The position numbers and the translations under genes are program-made. DNA of 64,000 nucleotides from Chryseobacterium edaphi (GTDB lineage: Bacteria; Bacteroidota; Bacteroidia; Flavobacteriales; Weeksellaceae). Every line of letters starts with the position of its first letter. Within the stretch, counting starts at the first letter, position 1. This document shows positions 8,876 to 16,476 of this stretch, piece by piece. The stretch is taken from positions 744,001 to 808,000 of the forward strand of contig NZ_JAOTEM010000002.1 in assembly GCF_025628985.1 (NCBI RefSeq). The letters are read 5' to 3'. The notes beneath the pieces were generated by a model. It ran no database searches, was not told the DNA's origin, and saw only the letters and a list, made by a program, of their open reading frames with translations.

Positions 8876-9545
8876 TATTCCGAAAAAAAGTTCAAAATCT
8901 AAAGTTATTATTCCTTTAGTGATTTTAGCTCTTCTGTTTCTGGGTATTGGTTTCGGGATGAGTTATTTTAAGAAAAGTCTTTATACCGTAATGAAAGTTC
9001 CTGATTTTGAATTAACAGATCAGAATAATCAAAAAATCAAAAATAAAGATATGCTTGGAAAAGTGTATCTCGTGGAATTTTTCTTTAGTAAATGTCCTAC
9101 TATTTGTCCTGTGATGAATAGCAACATGAAAGCAATCGAAAATGAGATCAACAATTCTCATTTCGGAATCATTTCTATAAGTATTGATCCGGAAAACGAT
9201 TCTCTGGAAGCTTTGAAATTGCATGCGAATAAAATTGGAGTGACATCACCAAACTGGCATTTTCTAACAGGAAACAGAGATTATATCGGTAAATTGGCTG
9301 ATCAGTTTAATATTTACGTTGGCGATAAAGAGGATGAAAGTGAAAGCTTGAATCACAGCGGAATGATTGCCTTAGTCGATCGGGATGGAAACATTCGTTG
9401 TAGATATAATAAAGATCGAATGCCGATTTTGTACTATTCAGGATTAAATTACGAAGATGCTGAAGGAAAAATTCCCAAACTGACCGGGAAGTATCATCCT
9501 GATAGAGAAATTTTAATTGAAGATATCAGGAAATTATTAAAATAA
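8862..9545 (+). CDS. SCO family copper-binding thioredoxin-like protein
   Basis: SCO1/SenC proteins deliver copper to cytochrome oxidase CuA or act as periplasmic thiol reductases. The ATG at 8862 (MSNNNIPKK) is chosen over the longer frame from 8808, because it puts the membrane anchor (VIIPLVILALLFLGIGFGM) at residues 15-35. The copper motif CPTIC (Cys 78 and Cys 82) and the distal His in LNHSGMIALVD are present. The length is 227 residues. It overlaps the YHS gene by 14 bases and is the last gene of the set. Confidence 0.93.
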   Translation: MSNNNIPKKSSKSKVIIPLVILALLFLGIGFGMSYFKKSLYTVMKVPDFELTDQNNQKIKNKDMLGKVYLVEFFFSKCPTICPVMNSNMKAIENEINNSHFGIISISIDPENDSLEALKLHANKIGVTSPNWHFLTGNRDYIGKLADQFNIYVGDKEDESESLNHSGMIALVDRDGNIRCRYNKDRMPILYYSGLNYEDAEGKIPKLTGKYHPDREILIEDIRKLLK

Positions 9546-9610
9546 TGCAGAAAGTTTTATAATTAGTTATTCAAACCAAAGAAATAAATATTAACCATAA
9601 ATAAAAAGTT

Positions 9611-10285
9611 ATGAAGATTTTTAAAGTAGCTGCTTTTACTGCAGTATTTGCGGCGCAATTTGCGTTTGCACAATTTAAGCAAACACCATTACCTTACGCA
9701 TATAATGCATTGGAAGGGAATATCGATGCTGAGACTATGGAGATTCATTATTCAAAACATGCTGCAGCTTATGTGAGTAATCTGAATAAGGCAATTGCCG
9801 GAACTCCACAGGAAAAGCAGACATTATTTCAAATTTTATCTAAAGCGGGTACGTTGCCAATGGCTGTAAGAAATAATGCAGGTGGTCATTACAATCACGA
9901 ATTATTCTGGACAGTTCTTACTCCGCAGAAAGACACTCAGCCTTCTGCAAAGTTGTCTAAAGCAATTACTGATGCTTTCGGAAGCATGGATGCATTTAGA
10001 GAAAAAATGAGCAAAGCCGGTGCAGACCGTTTTGGTTCTGGATGGGCTTGGCTTTCTGTTGACAAAAGCGGGAAATTATTTGTTTCTTCAACACCAAACC
10101 AGGACAATCCTTTGATGGATGTTGTAGAAGAAAAAGGAACTCCGATTTTTGCAATTGATGTTTGGGAACATGCTTATTATTTAAAATATCAGAACAAAAG
10201 AGCTGATTATTTAACAGCGATCTGGAACGTTACCAACTGGAAAGAAGTGAGCAGAAGATATGATGAAGCTTTAAGCAAAAAATAG
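9611..10285 (+). CDS. exported superoxide dismutase (Fe/Mn)
   Basis: It converts superoxide to O2 and H2O2. It carries a cleavable signal peptide (ending AAQFAFAQF, about residue 20), so it acts in the periplasm or outside, unlike most Fe/Mn SODs. Metal ligands are visible as His in MEIHYSKHAAAYV, His in AGGHYNHELFW, and the DVWEHAYYLKYQNKRADYL signature (Asp and His). Length is 224 residues, about 204 after cleavage. A terminator follows. Metal choice (Fe or Mn) cannot be decided by eye. Confidence 0.94.
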   Translation: MKIFKVAAFTAVFAAQFAFAQFKQTPLPYAYNALEGNIDAETMEIHYSKHAAAYVSNLNKAIAGTPQEKQTLFQILSKAGTLPMAVRNNAGGHYNHELFWTVLTPQKDTQPSAKLSKAITDAFGSMDAFREKMSKAGADRFGSGWAWLSVDKSGKLFVSSTPNQDNPLMDVVEEKGTPIFAIDVWEHAYYLKYQNKRADYLTAIWNVTNWKEVSRRYDEALSKK

Positions 10286-10302
10286 TTCTTCTAAATTTAA
10301 CT

Positions 10303-10342
10303 AAATAGCCGCACATTGATTTGATGAGCGGCTATTTTATTT
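10303..10342 (+). terminator. terminator after superoxide dismutase gene
   Basis: 10-base stem aaatagccgc / gcggctattt with a 15-base loop, followed by ttttattt. Confidence 0.8.
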
Positions 10343-10454
10343 ACTATTAATCTCTTTTAGAATAAATAATTTTCTTAAGGTGAAATTTGTTTAATTTTTA
10401 AGTCTAAAATACCTTCAACAAGATATTGTAAATTAAATCTTAGGTATTATTAGC

Positions 10455-10484
10455 AAAAAAAACTACTGAATAATTTCAGTAGTT
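10455..10484 (-). terminator. terminator after the tRNA-Glu/rpsT unit
   Basis: Perfect stem actactgaa / ttcagtagt with a 4-base loop, flanked by A-runs and T-runs on both sides. It lies 6 bases past the tRNA-Glu 3' end on the minus strand and would also work for plus-strand transcripts. Confidence 0.8.
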
Positions 10485-10489
10485 TTTTG

Positions 10490-10561
10490 TAGCCCGTAGG
10501 GGAGTCGAACCCCTCTTACCAGGATGAAAACCTGAGGTCCTAACCGATAGACGAACGGGCC
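10490..10561 (-). tRNA. tRNA-Glu (UUC), copy 1
   Basis: 72 bases. On the minus strand it starts GGCCCGT and the 3' strand of the acceptor stem is ACGGGCT, followed by discriminator A. The anticodon loop is TTTTCAT within stem TCAGG/CCTGG, so the anticodon is UUC. The T-arm GGGGTTCGACTCCCC is perfect. It is identical in sequence to the copy at 10632. CCA is not encoded. Confidence 0.95.
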
Positions 10562-10631
10562 ATCTACCATCGCGTTACAAGTAACGGGTTAGTAATTTTG
10601 AATTTTTAAAAGTTTCAATTCTTTTTATAAG

Positions 10632-10703
10632 TAGCCCGTAGGGGAGTCGAACCCCTCTTACCAGGATGAAAACCTGAGGTCCTAACCGATAGACGAACGG
10701 GCC
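10632..10703 (-). tRNA. tRNA-Glu (UUC), copy 2
   Basis: This 72-base gene is identical to the tRNA at 10490 across its length. It lies 8 bases downstream of the rpsT stop on the minus strand, so tRNA and S20 mRNA probably share a transcript that RNase processing then separates. Confidence 0.95.
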
Positions 10704-10711
10704 TACTATAA

Positions 10712-10966
10712 TTACGCTAACTTGTTAACGTGCTTAGTCAATTTGCTTTTCAAATTAGCTGCCTTATTCTTGTGAATAATGTTTTTCTTAGCTAATTTAT
10801 CCAATAAAGAGATAACTTTTGGCAATTGCTCTGTAGCTGCAGCCTTATCTTCTTCATTTCTTAATACTTTCAAAGCTGTTCTAGCAGTCTTGTGGTAGTA
10901 TCTGTTACGAACTTTTCTTTTTTCGTTTTGTCTTATTCTCTTTAGAGCTGATTTATGATTTGCCAT
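10712..10966 (-). CDS. rpsT: 30S ribosomal protein S20
   Basis: S20 binds 16S rRNA early in 30S assembly. I choose the ATG giving [16 protein letters not shown], the universal N-terminus; the longer frame to 10987 would add seven unrelated residues. The 84-residue, Lys/Arg-rich, all-helical protein is of standard length and ends LTKHVNKLA. It is followed by two tRNA-Glu genes on the same strand. Confidence 0.97.
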   Translation of the reverse strand: MANHKSALKRIRQNEKRKVRNRYYHKTARTALKVLRNEEDKAAATEQLPKVISLLDKLAKKNIIHKNKAANLKSKLTKHVNKLA

Positions 10967-11039
10967 ATCGTTCAAATGTGAGTGCAAATTTATAAACTTT
11001 TTTTATACCAGCCAAATTTATTTTTAAAAAATTTAAACT

Positions 11040-11354
11040 TTATTCTGAGAGGTATTTTTTGAGTTTATCTAATGCTTGTTCTAGTTTTATATTCTGTTGT
11101 TCTTTTTCTATTTTTCTGATTGTGCTTGTCAGCATATTCAGTGCGTTGTTCCATTCCCCAGTGGTATTGGTGAAAGTTATTCCGTCGATCAGTACCTCAA
11201 AGGCACTTGCTTCACCGTTCCTGTAAAGTCTGAAACTTATCTTCTCATCTTTGCCTGTAATCCCTTCTTCATTGATCTTTAAATCGTAACTTTTTGGGTT
11301 CGTGTGGATTTTCTTAAAAAACAATTTTGCTTCCTGTATTTTTAAATCCGGCAT
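11040..11354 (-). CDS. conserved hypothetical protein, 104 residues
   Basis: I choose the ATG at 11354 (MPDLKIQEAK). A longer frame to 11399 would run into the tRNA-Glu gene, so those 15 residues are not real. The protein is charged, without signal or membrane segments. The first part looks beta-rich (ISFRLYRNGEASAFEVLIDGI), and the end is a Lys/Glu-rich helix (IRKIEKEQQN... EQALDKLKKYL), a possible coiled coil. I do not recognise the family. It lies between a tRNA-Glu and rpsT on the same strand. Confidence 0.65.
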   Translation of the reverse strand: MPDLKIQEAKLFFKKIHTNPKSYDLKINEEGITGKDEKISFRLYRNGEASAFEVLIDGITFTNTTGEWNNALNMLTSTIRKIEKEQQNIKLEQALDKLKKYLSE

Positions 11355-11367
11355 GATATAAATTTGG

Positions 11368-11439
11368 TAGTCTATAGGAGAATCGAACTCCTGTTGCAAG
11401 GATGAAAACCTTGAGTCCTAACCACTAGACGAATAGACC
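11368..11439 (-). tRNA. tRNA-Glu (UUC), divergent copy 3
   Basis: 72 bases. The acceptor stem is GGTCTAT / ATAGACT, the anticodon stem CAAGG/CCTTG, the loop TTTTCAT (anticodon UUC), and the T-arm CAGGAGTTCGATTCTCCT closes correctly. It shares the D-arm and anticodon loop with the other two tRNA-Glu genes but has a different acceptor, anticodon and T stem. Confidence 0.93.
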
Positions 11440-11495
11440 AAATTTTGAGGTTGCAAAAGTATTAATTAACTTTTAAACTTCAAAATTATTTTTCT

Positions 11496-12785
11496 TTATT
11501 TGTTGATTTTCTGAATTACCGTATTTTTCACACCTTTGGCTTCCAGATCTTTCTGAAGTTTTACCGCATCTTCCAAAGATGAAACTTTTCCATAAGTATA
11601 ATAGAATAGACCGTTGTTTTTCTCTCTTTCTGCATCTTTTAGAGTCTGCAAAATAAATGAGTTGGCGCTCAACTTATCTTTTCCGGTATAAACTTCGATA
11701 GTGTAATATCCTGTATTTAGCTTTTGATTTGGCATAAATCCTACTGCATAAGCATTTCGGAAACCGGCATCTTTGGCTGTTTTAATATTGATATCACGAA
11801 TCGAAGCCATGTTGGTCACGCTGTAATAATATTTGTAAATACCATTCTCTTTTAATGGAAGAATATAATTTAATCCTTTTAAAGCCGGATCATCTTCATT
11901 GTATTTCACAGCAGAAGTCATAAGTAATATTCTGAAGTCATTTTTTAAAGGAACTTCTTCTTTCTTTTCTGGTTCAGGTTTTTTGGTCGCAGATGAACCG
12001 CCTGATTTTCTGTCAATTGCCCTTTTATAATCAATGATCGCATTAAAAATACTTTCTGAAATCTCTTCCTGTCCCTTATCAGAGGCCAAATAGTGACTCT
12101 CTTCAGGATGATTGATGAATCCCGTTTCGATAAGTACAGAAGGCATCGCATTCATACGGAGAACGTGAAGATTTTTTTGCCAAACTCCTCTTGAAGATCT
12201 TTTGTCTTTATTTACAAAATTATTTTCCACAAGTCCGCCAAGCAAAAGGCTGGATTCTAGATATTTACTTTGCTGAAGTTTTAATGCAATTAATGATTCA
12301 GGAGATCTTGCGTCGTAAGTACCAAAGGTCTGCTTATCTTTTTCATCGAGATAGATCACGTCATTTTCACGTTTTGCTACTTCGAGATTGGTGTCGTTCT
12401 GGTCAGGACCTTGTACAAAAGTTTCTGTTCCGTATGCAGTGGGTCTTTGAGAAGAGTTACAGTGTACGGAGACAAAAAGATCGGCTTTGCTTCGATTGGC
12501 AAGGTTGGTTCTGTCTGACAATGAAGGATATTCATCGATTTTTCTGGTATAGATTACCTTAAAATCTTTATTTTTTTCAAGCATTGCACCTACTTTAAGG
12601 ACGATAGCTAGGGTAATATCTTTTTCTGCAATTCTTCCTATATCACTATACGATCTGTTCGCACCATGATCGCTTCCCCCGTGTCCAGCGTCTAAAACGA
12701 CAGTGAATTTTTTCTGGGAATAAGCAAATTGTAGGGAAAGTATCAGAAGAAATGCTAAAATTATTTTAAATTTTCGTGTGTACAT
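11496..12785 (-). CDS. N-acetylmuramoyl-L-alanine amidase with C-terminal SPOR-like part
   Basis: This peptidoglycan hydrolase cleaves the amide between MurNAc and the stem peptide. A signal peptide (IILAFLLILSLQFAYS) precedes an Amidase_3 domain. Zinc and catalytic residues show in VVLDAGHGGSDHGA, the Glu of RIAEKDITLAIV, LFVSVHCNSS, and the catalytic Glu in VLIETGFINHPEE. A charged linker (residues ~265-280) leads to a ~150-residue tail with repeats (KYYYSVTNM, GFMPNQKLNTGYYTIEVYTG, LFYYTYGKVSSLEDAVKLQKDLEAKG) like SPOR domains, which bind denuded glycans. It is divergent from the LptD-like gene. Confidence 0.93.
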   Translation of the reverse strand: MYTRKFKIILAFLLILSLQFAYSQKKFTVVLDAGHGGSDHGANRSYSDIGRIAEKDITLAIVLKVGAMLEKNKDFKVIYTRKIDEYPSLSDRTNLANRSKADLFVSVHCNSSQRPTAYGTETFVQGPDQNDTNLEVAKRENDVIYLDEKDKQTFGTYDARSPESLIALKLQQSKYLESSLLLGGLVENNFVNKDKRSSRGVWQKNLHVLRMNAMPSVLIETGFINHPEESHYLASDKGQEEISESIFNAIIDYKRAIDRKSGGSSATKKPEPEKKEEVPLKNDFRILLMTSAVKYNEDDPALKGLNYILPLKENGIYKYYYSVTNMASIRDINIKTAKDAGFRNAYAVGFMPNQKLNTGYYTIEVYTGKDKLSANSFILQTLKDAEREKNNGLFYYTYGKVSSLEDAVKLQKDLEAKGVKNTVIQKINK

Positions 12786-12812
12786 CTTACAGTTTTAAAA
12801 ATTATACTAATT

Positions 12813-15428
12813 TTGAGCCTAAATTATATAAAAACAAAATTGGACAAAACCGTCTTCAAAAATATATTACAAATTTTAATTATCCTAATTTTTAACAGTT
12901 TTTTAGCACAGCAAACGCCTAAAAAATTAACGGAAACTACGGTAATTAAAGATACAATTTCCAAAAAGGATACCATAATTGTACAAAAGGAATCATTAGA
13001 TGATGTACTCGACACAAAAGCCGATGATCAGCGCAGAGATGTTCCGAAGAGAATGATTTATCTGAACAAAAATGCTCAGGTAAAATATCAGGATATGCAG
13101 ATTGATGCAGATTACATATCTATTGATGAAACCAAAAACATCATTTATGCAAGAGGAAAGCTTGATTCTTTAGATAAAGTCATAGAACCCGTTAAGGTTA
13201 CTCAGGCGGGTAAATCTTATGAGACTGATAATTTCAATTACAATTACAAAACAAAACAGGCGATTGCTTATAATGCAAGAACCGAGGAAAGTCAAGGGAT
13301 CATTGTAGCAGAAAAAACTAAAAAGTATAATGATTCTGTTTTCTTTATGAGAAGAGGTTTGTTTACGACCGATGATTATTTCATTAAGAAAAAAGATTCT
13401 TTGGCCGATTATCATCTTTTAGCTCCGCATATAAAAATGGTCAAAGGGAAAAACAGTAGTTCTCTTATTACCGGGCCTGTACAAATGTATATTGAGCAGG
13501 TTCCCACTCCTTTGATAATGCCGTTTGCAATTTTGCCTTTTTCAGATAAACGATCTGCAGGTATTCTGATTCCAAGCTTTGGAGAGAGACAGGATGTTGG
13601 TTTTTTCTTAAACGGAATTGGCTATTATCAACCCATCGGAGAACATTTTGATCTTAAAGTTTTAGCTGATATTTATACCAAAGGAAGCTGGAATTTGCGG
13701 CCTGAAATGAATTATCTCAAAAAATACCGCTACTCAGGTAATTTTTCTGCTGATATCGGGACAACAGTTCGTGGGATAAAAGGTCTTGACGATTACAACA
13801 AAACAGGAACTTACAGAATTGCATGGAGACATACTCAGGATGCAAAATCAAATCCGTTTCTTACATTCTCTGCGTCTGTGGATGTGACAAGTACAACATT
13901 CTATAATAATACGGTCAATAACAGCTATATTATGAATGAGAGTGTGCTTAGAACTCAGCAGAATTCCACGCTTTCACTCACTAAAAGATTTTTAAAACTT
14001 CCTGCAACGATTACAGGAACTGCATCATATTCGCAAAACTTTGCAACAGGATTGGCTGATTTACGTTTACCTCAAATGAACGTTGCGATCAATCAGTTCT
14101 ATTTATTTGGATCTAAAACTGGTGTAAGAACCGGACTTATAGAAAATATTACCGTAAATACAGGTTTAAATTTAACCAACTTTGTGAGTACAGGTGAAGG
14201 TGAATTGTTCACAAAAGCAATGTGGGATAAATTGCAAACAGGGCTTAAAAACAATATTACATTAGGAACCAATACAACCGTTGCAAAATATTTCACTTTC
14301 AGCTTGGGAGCGAATATTGACAATGCCTTAACCACAAAAACGTTGACGAAATTATATGATCCTATAGAAAATGCTATTGTTGATCAGGTTAATAAGAAAG
14401 TAGCGGGTTATTCTACATTTTCTACAACGGCTAGTTTGCAGACACAACTTTACGGTCAGGCAAACTTTAAAAAAGGTTCATCTATCGAGGCAATCAGACA
14501 CATGATGACGCCGAGTATAGGCTTTACGTATTCCCCTGATTTTGGTGGGTCAGGTTTCGGATATTTCAGAAATTATTATGATGCCAACGGAGCTTTAACG
14601 CCTTATTCAATTTTCGATAACGGAATTGTGGGTGCACCGACATCCGGAATGGTAGGAGCTTTAGGTTTCAATATCGGAAACAATGTTGAGATGAAAGTTA
14701 AATCTAAAAGCGATTCTACAGGCGTAAAGAAAATCAAAATTTTTGAATCTTTAAGTCTTTCAGGAAATTACAACTTCGCAGCAAAAACGCATCCTTGGTC
14801 TGTAATTTCAATTAATGGTCAGTCTTCGTTTTTTGATAATAAATTAAGTGTTAACACAAGTTTGACTTTAGATCCTTACAAAATTTTATATATTCCTGGT
14901 GAGGAACAAGGAGTCAGAACAGAGAATTTCGGACATTTTAGTGTGCAGGGATTCAATCTTCAATTGTCATATCCTTTAAGCAGCGAACTTTTCGGAGAGA
15001 AAACCGATTATGCTAAAAAATATGGTTCGAAAGGTGAAATCAGGAATGAAAATTATTATTTCGATGATGATAATTACGCTCATTTTGATCAGGCATGGAC
15101 GCTGAACGTAAACGCTAATTATGCCTATTCAAGAGGTGCTACAAGAACTTCAAATAAAATTGCATCAATCGGTTTAGATGGGAGTATTAAACTTACCCCT
15201 TTCTGGAATATCAACGGAAGTACCCATTACGATGTGGTAACCAAAGAACTTGCGTACACAAGAATCGGATTTTCGAGAGATCAGCGTAGTTTTACAATCA
15301 ATTTCAACTGGGTTCCTTTCGGACAGTATAAAGTGTATGACTTTTTTATCGGAATTAAGGCAAACATCTTAAGCGACGCTCTGAAATATAAAGACAGAAG
15401 CTTTACGCAGCCAAACCCATCTTTCTAA
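12813..15428 (+). CDS. LptD-like outer-membrane LPS assembly protein
   Basis: LptD inserts lipopolysaccharide into the outer leaflet. The signal-like segment FKNILQILIILIFNSFLAQ comes first. An OstA-like beta domain follows (YQDMQIDADYISIDETKNII, AYNARTEESQG), then a long beta-barrel region rich in alternating aromatic strands. PLIMPFAILPFSDKRSAGILIPSFG is the conserved junction. There is no ATG near the start. TTG at 12813 is the longest choice, but TTG at 12840 (giving LDKTVFKN as start) also keeps the signal, and a -7 element overlaps 12813, so 12840 may be the true start. Bacteroidota LptD proteins are of this 850-900 residue size. Confidence 0.88.
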   Translation: MSLNYIKTKLDKTVFKNILQILIILIFNSFLAQQTPKKLTETTVIKDTISKKDTIIVQKESLDDVLDTKADDQRRDVPKRMIYLNKNAQVKYQDMQIDADYISIDETKNIIYARGKLDSLDKVIEPVKVTQAGKSYETDNFNYNYKTKQAIAYNARTEESQGIIVAEKTKKYNDSVFFMRRGLFTTDDYFIKKKDSLADYHLLAPHIKMVKGKNSSSLITGPVQMYIEQVPTPLIMPFAILPFSDKRSAGILIPSFGERQDVGFFLNGIGYYQPIGEHFDLKVLADIYTKGSWNLRPEMNYLKKYRYSGNFSADIGTTVRGIKGLDDYNKTGTYRIAWRHTQDAKSNPFLTFSASVDVTSTTFYNNTVNNSYIMNESVLRTQQNSTLSLTKRFLKLPATITGTASYSQNFATGLADLRLPQMNVAINQFYLFGSKTGVRTGLIENITVNTGLNLTNFVSTGEGELFTKAMWDKLQTGLKNNITLGTNTTVAKYFTFSLGANIDNALTTKTLTKLYDPIENAIVDQVNKKVAGYSTFSTTASLQTQLYGQANFKKGSSIEAIRHMMTPSIGFTYSPDFGGSGFGYFRNYYDANGALTPYSIFDNGIVGAPTSGMVGALGFNIGNNVEMKVKSKSDSTGVKKIKIFESLSLSGNYNFAAKTHPWSVISINGQSSFFDNKLSVNTSLTLDPYKILYIPGEEQGVRTENFGHFSVQGFNLQLSYPLSSELFGEKTDYAKKYGSKGEIRNENYYFDDDNYAHFDQAWTLNVNANYAYSRGATRTSNKIASIGLDGSIKLTPFWNINGSTHYDVVTKELAYTRIGFSRDQRSFTINFNWVPFGQYKVYDFFIGIKANILSDALKYKDRSFTQPNPSF

Positions 15429-15435
15429 GATCATA

Positions 15436-15464
15436 TTGATTTTAGAATTTAAATTTTATATTTG
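15436..15464 (+). promoter_or_regulatory. promoter of the RidA gene
   Basis: TTG (15436-15438), an 18-base spacer and TATATTTG (15457-15464). This fits the Bacteroidota promoter consensus and leaves a leader of roughly 85 bases. Confidence 0.55.
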
Positions 15465-15557
15465 CAGCAAAATAAATCCTTGTTAAAACGGCATGATTTT
15501 CACTTATAATAAATCGAAAGCCAAAGGAAAAAATTGAATAATTAATAATCTCATCAT

Positions 15558-15938
15558 ATGAAAAAAATTGTATCTACTGTTAATGCTCCTGCAGCGATCG
15601 GACCTTATTCACAGGCAAATTTTGCCAACGGAGTTTTATATATTTCAGGACAGATTCCTGTAGATCCTGCAACGGGTAAATTGGTAGAAGGAATTGAAAA
15701 AGAAACACATCAGGTAATGAAAAACCTTGAGGCAATTCTAACCGAAGCCGGAATGACTTTTAAAAACGTTGTAAAGGCAAGTATTTTTCTTAAAAGCATG
15801 GATGATTTTGCAGTGATGAATGATATATATGCTTCATACTTAGATGCAGAAAGTTATCCTGCTCGTGAAACTGTTCAGGTTTCTTGCTTGCCAAAAAATG
15901 TGGATATCGAAATTTCTATGATTGCACATCAGGATTAA
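15558..15938 (+). CDS. ridA: RidA family enamine/imine deaminase
   Basis: RidA hydrolyses reactive enamines and imines such as 2-aminoacrylate released by PLP enzymes, protecting cellular enzymes. The family signature APAAIGPYSQA opens the protein. The active-site Arg is in the C-terminal block YPARETVQVSCLPKNVDIEISMIAH. Its 126 residues form one YjgF/YER057c/UK114 domain (normally a trimer). The next gene starts at the base after its stop, so the two are probably translated from one mRNA. Confidence 0.96.
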   Translation: MKKIVSTVNAPAAIGPYSQANFANGVLYISGQIPVDPATGKLVEGIEKETHQVMKNLEAILTEAGMTFKNVVKASIFLKSMDDFAVMNDIYASYLDAESYPARETVQVSCLPKNVDIEISMIAHQD

Positions 15939-16394
15939 ATGAGTTTTCTAAGAAATACATTTGCTATCATTGTAGGTCTTGCAATCGCAGGGCTTATCAT
16001 TACTCTTGGTATAAGAGCTTTCCCCAAATGGGTGACCTTCGAAGCTTTTGCGCCATTTGAGCATTGGCAAAAATTTCTGGAAAGCATGAAAAATGATGAT
16101 GCTTTTTTTGGTTTTTTACTTTTTATTTCGGGATTAGGAAGTACGGTTGGAGGTGTAGCAACTGCAATTATTGTGAAATATGCTAAAGTTGCCTATGCAA
16201 TTCTTATAGGTTTCATCATGCTATTTATTGCAATGCTTGATGTGATTGTCTTTCCTTATCATCCAACTTTTTATAAAATATCCATATTCCTCATCTTTTT
16301 TCCTTTTGCATGGATGGGAGGGAAGATTGTAGAAGTGATTTACGAAAGAAAAAAGAAACGCAGAATTGCTGATAAAATGAATAACAAACAGTAA
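15939..16394 (+). CDS. conserved four-helix membrane protein
   Basis: This 151-residue protein has four predicted membrane helices (residues ~7-25, ~57-80, ~84-105 and ~112-132) and a basic C-terminal tail (YERKKKRRIADKMNN), which should face the cytoplasm. It starts directly after the ridA stop (TAA ATG), a tight coupling. I know similar uncharacterised proteins in Flavobacteria but no function. A strong bidirectional terminator follows. Confidence 0.75.
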   Translation: MSFLRNTFAIIVGLAIAGLIITLGIRAFPKWVTFEAFAPFEHWQKFLESMKNDDAFFGFLLFISGLGSTVGGVATAIIVKYAKVAYAILIGFIMLFIAMLDVIVFPYHPTFYKISIFLIFFPFAWMGGKIVEVIYERKKKRRIADKMNNKQ

Positions 16395-16416
16395 TCATTA
16401 TCATTTTAATAAAATA

Positions 16417-16456
16417 AAAACCGCGCGACAGTTCTTGACTGCCGCGCGGTTTTGTT
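16417..16456. terminator. bidirectional terminator between convergent genes
   Basis: 11-base GC-rich stem aaaaccgcgcg / cgcgcggtttt with an inner cagt/actg stem and a 5-base loop, followed by T-runs on both strands. It separates the RidA unit from the minus-strand HtrA gene. Confidence 0.93.
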
Positions 16457-16476
16457 TTAATAACTTTTCAATTTTA

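Noticed and set aside
11355..11399. N-terminal extension of the 104-residue hypothetical protein to 11399
   Set aside because: It runs into the tRNA-Glu gene, so it cannot be coding; ATG 11354 is used.
12191..12562. 123-residue plus-strand frame inside the amidase gene
   Set aside because: Antisense to the conserved zinc amidase domain; no coding signs of its own.
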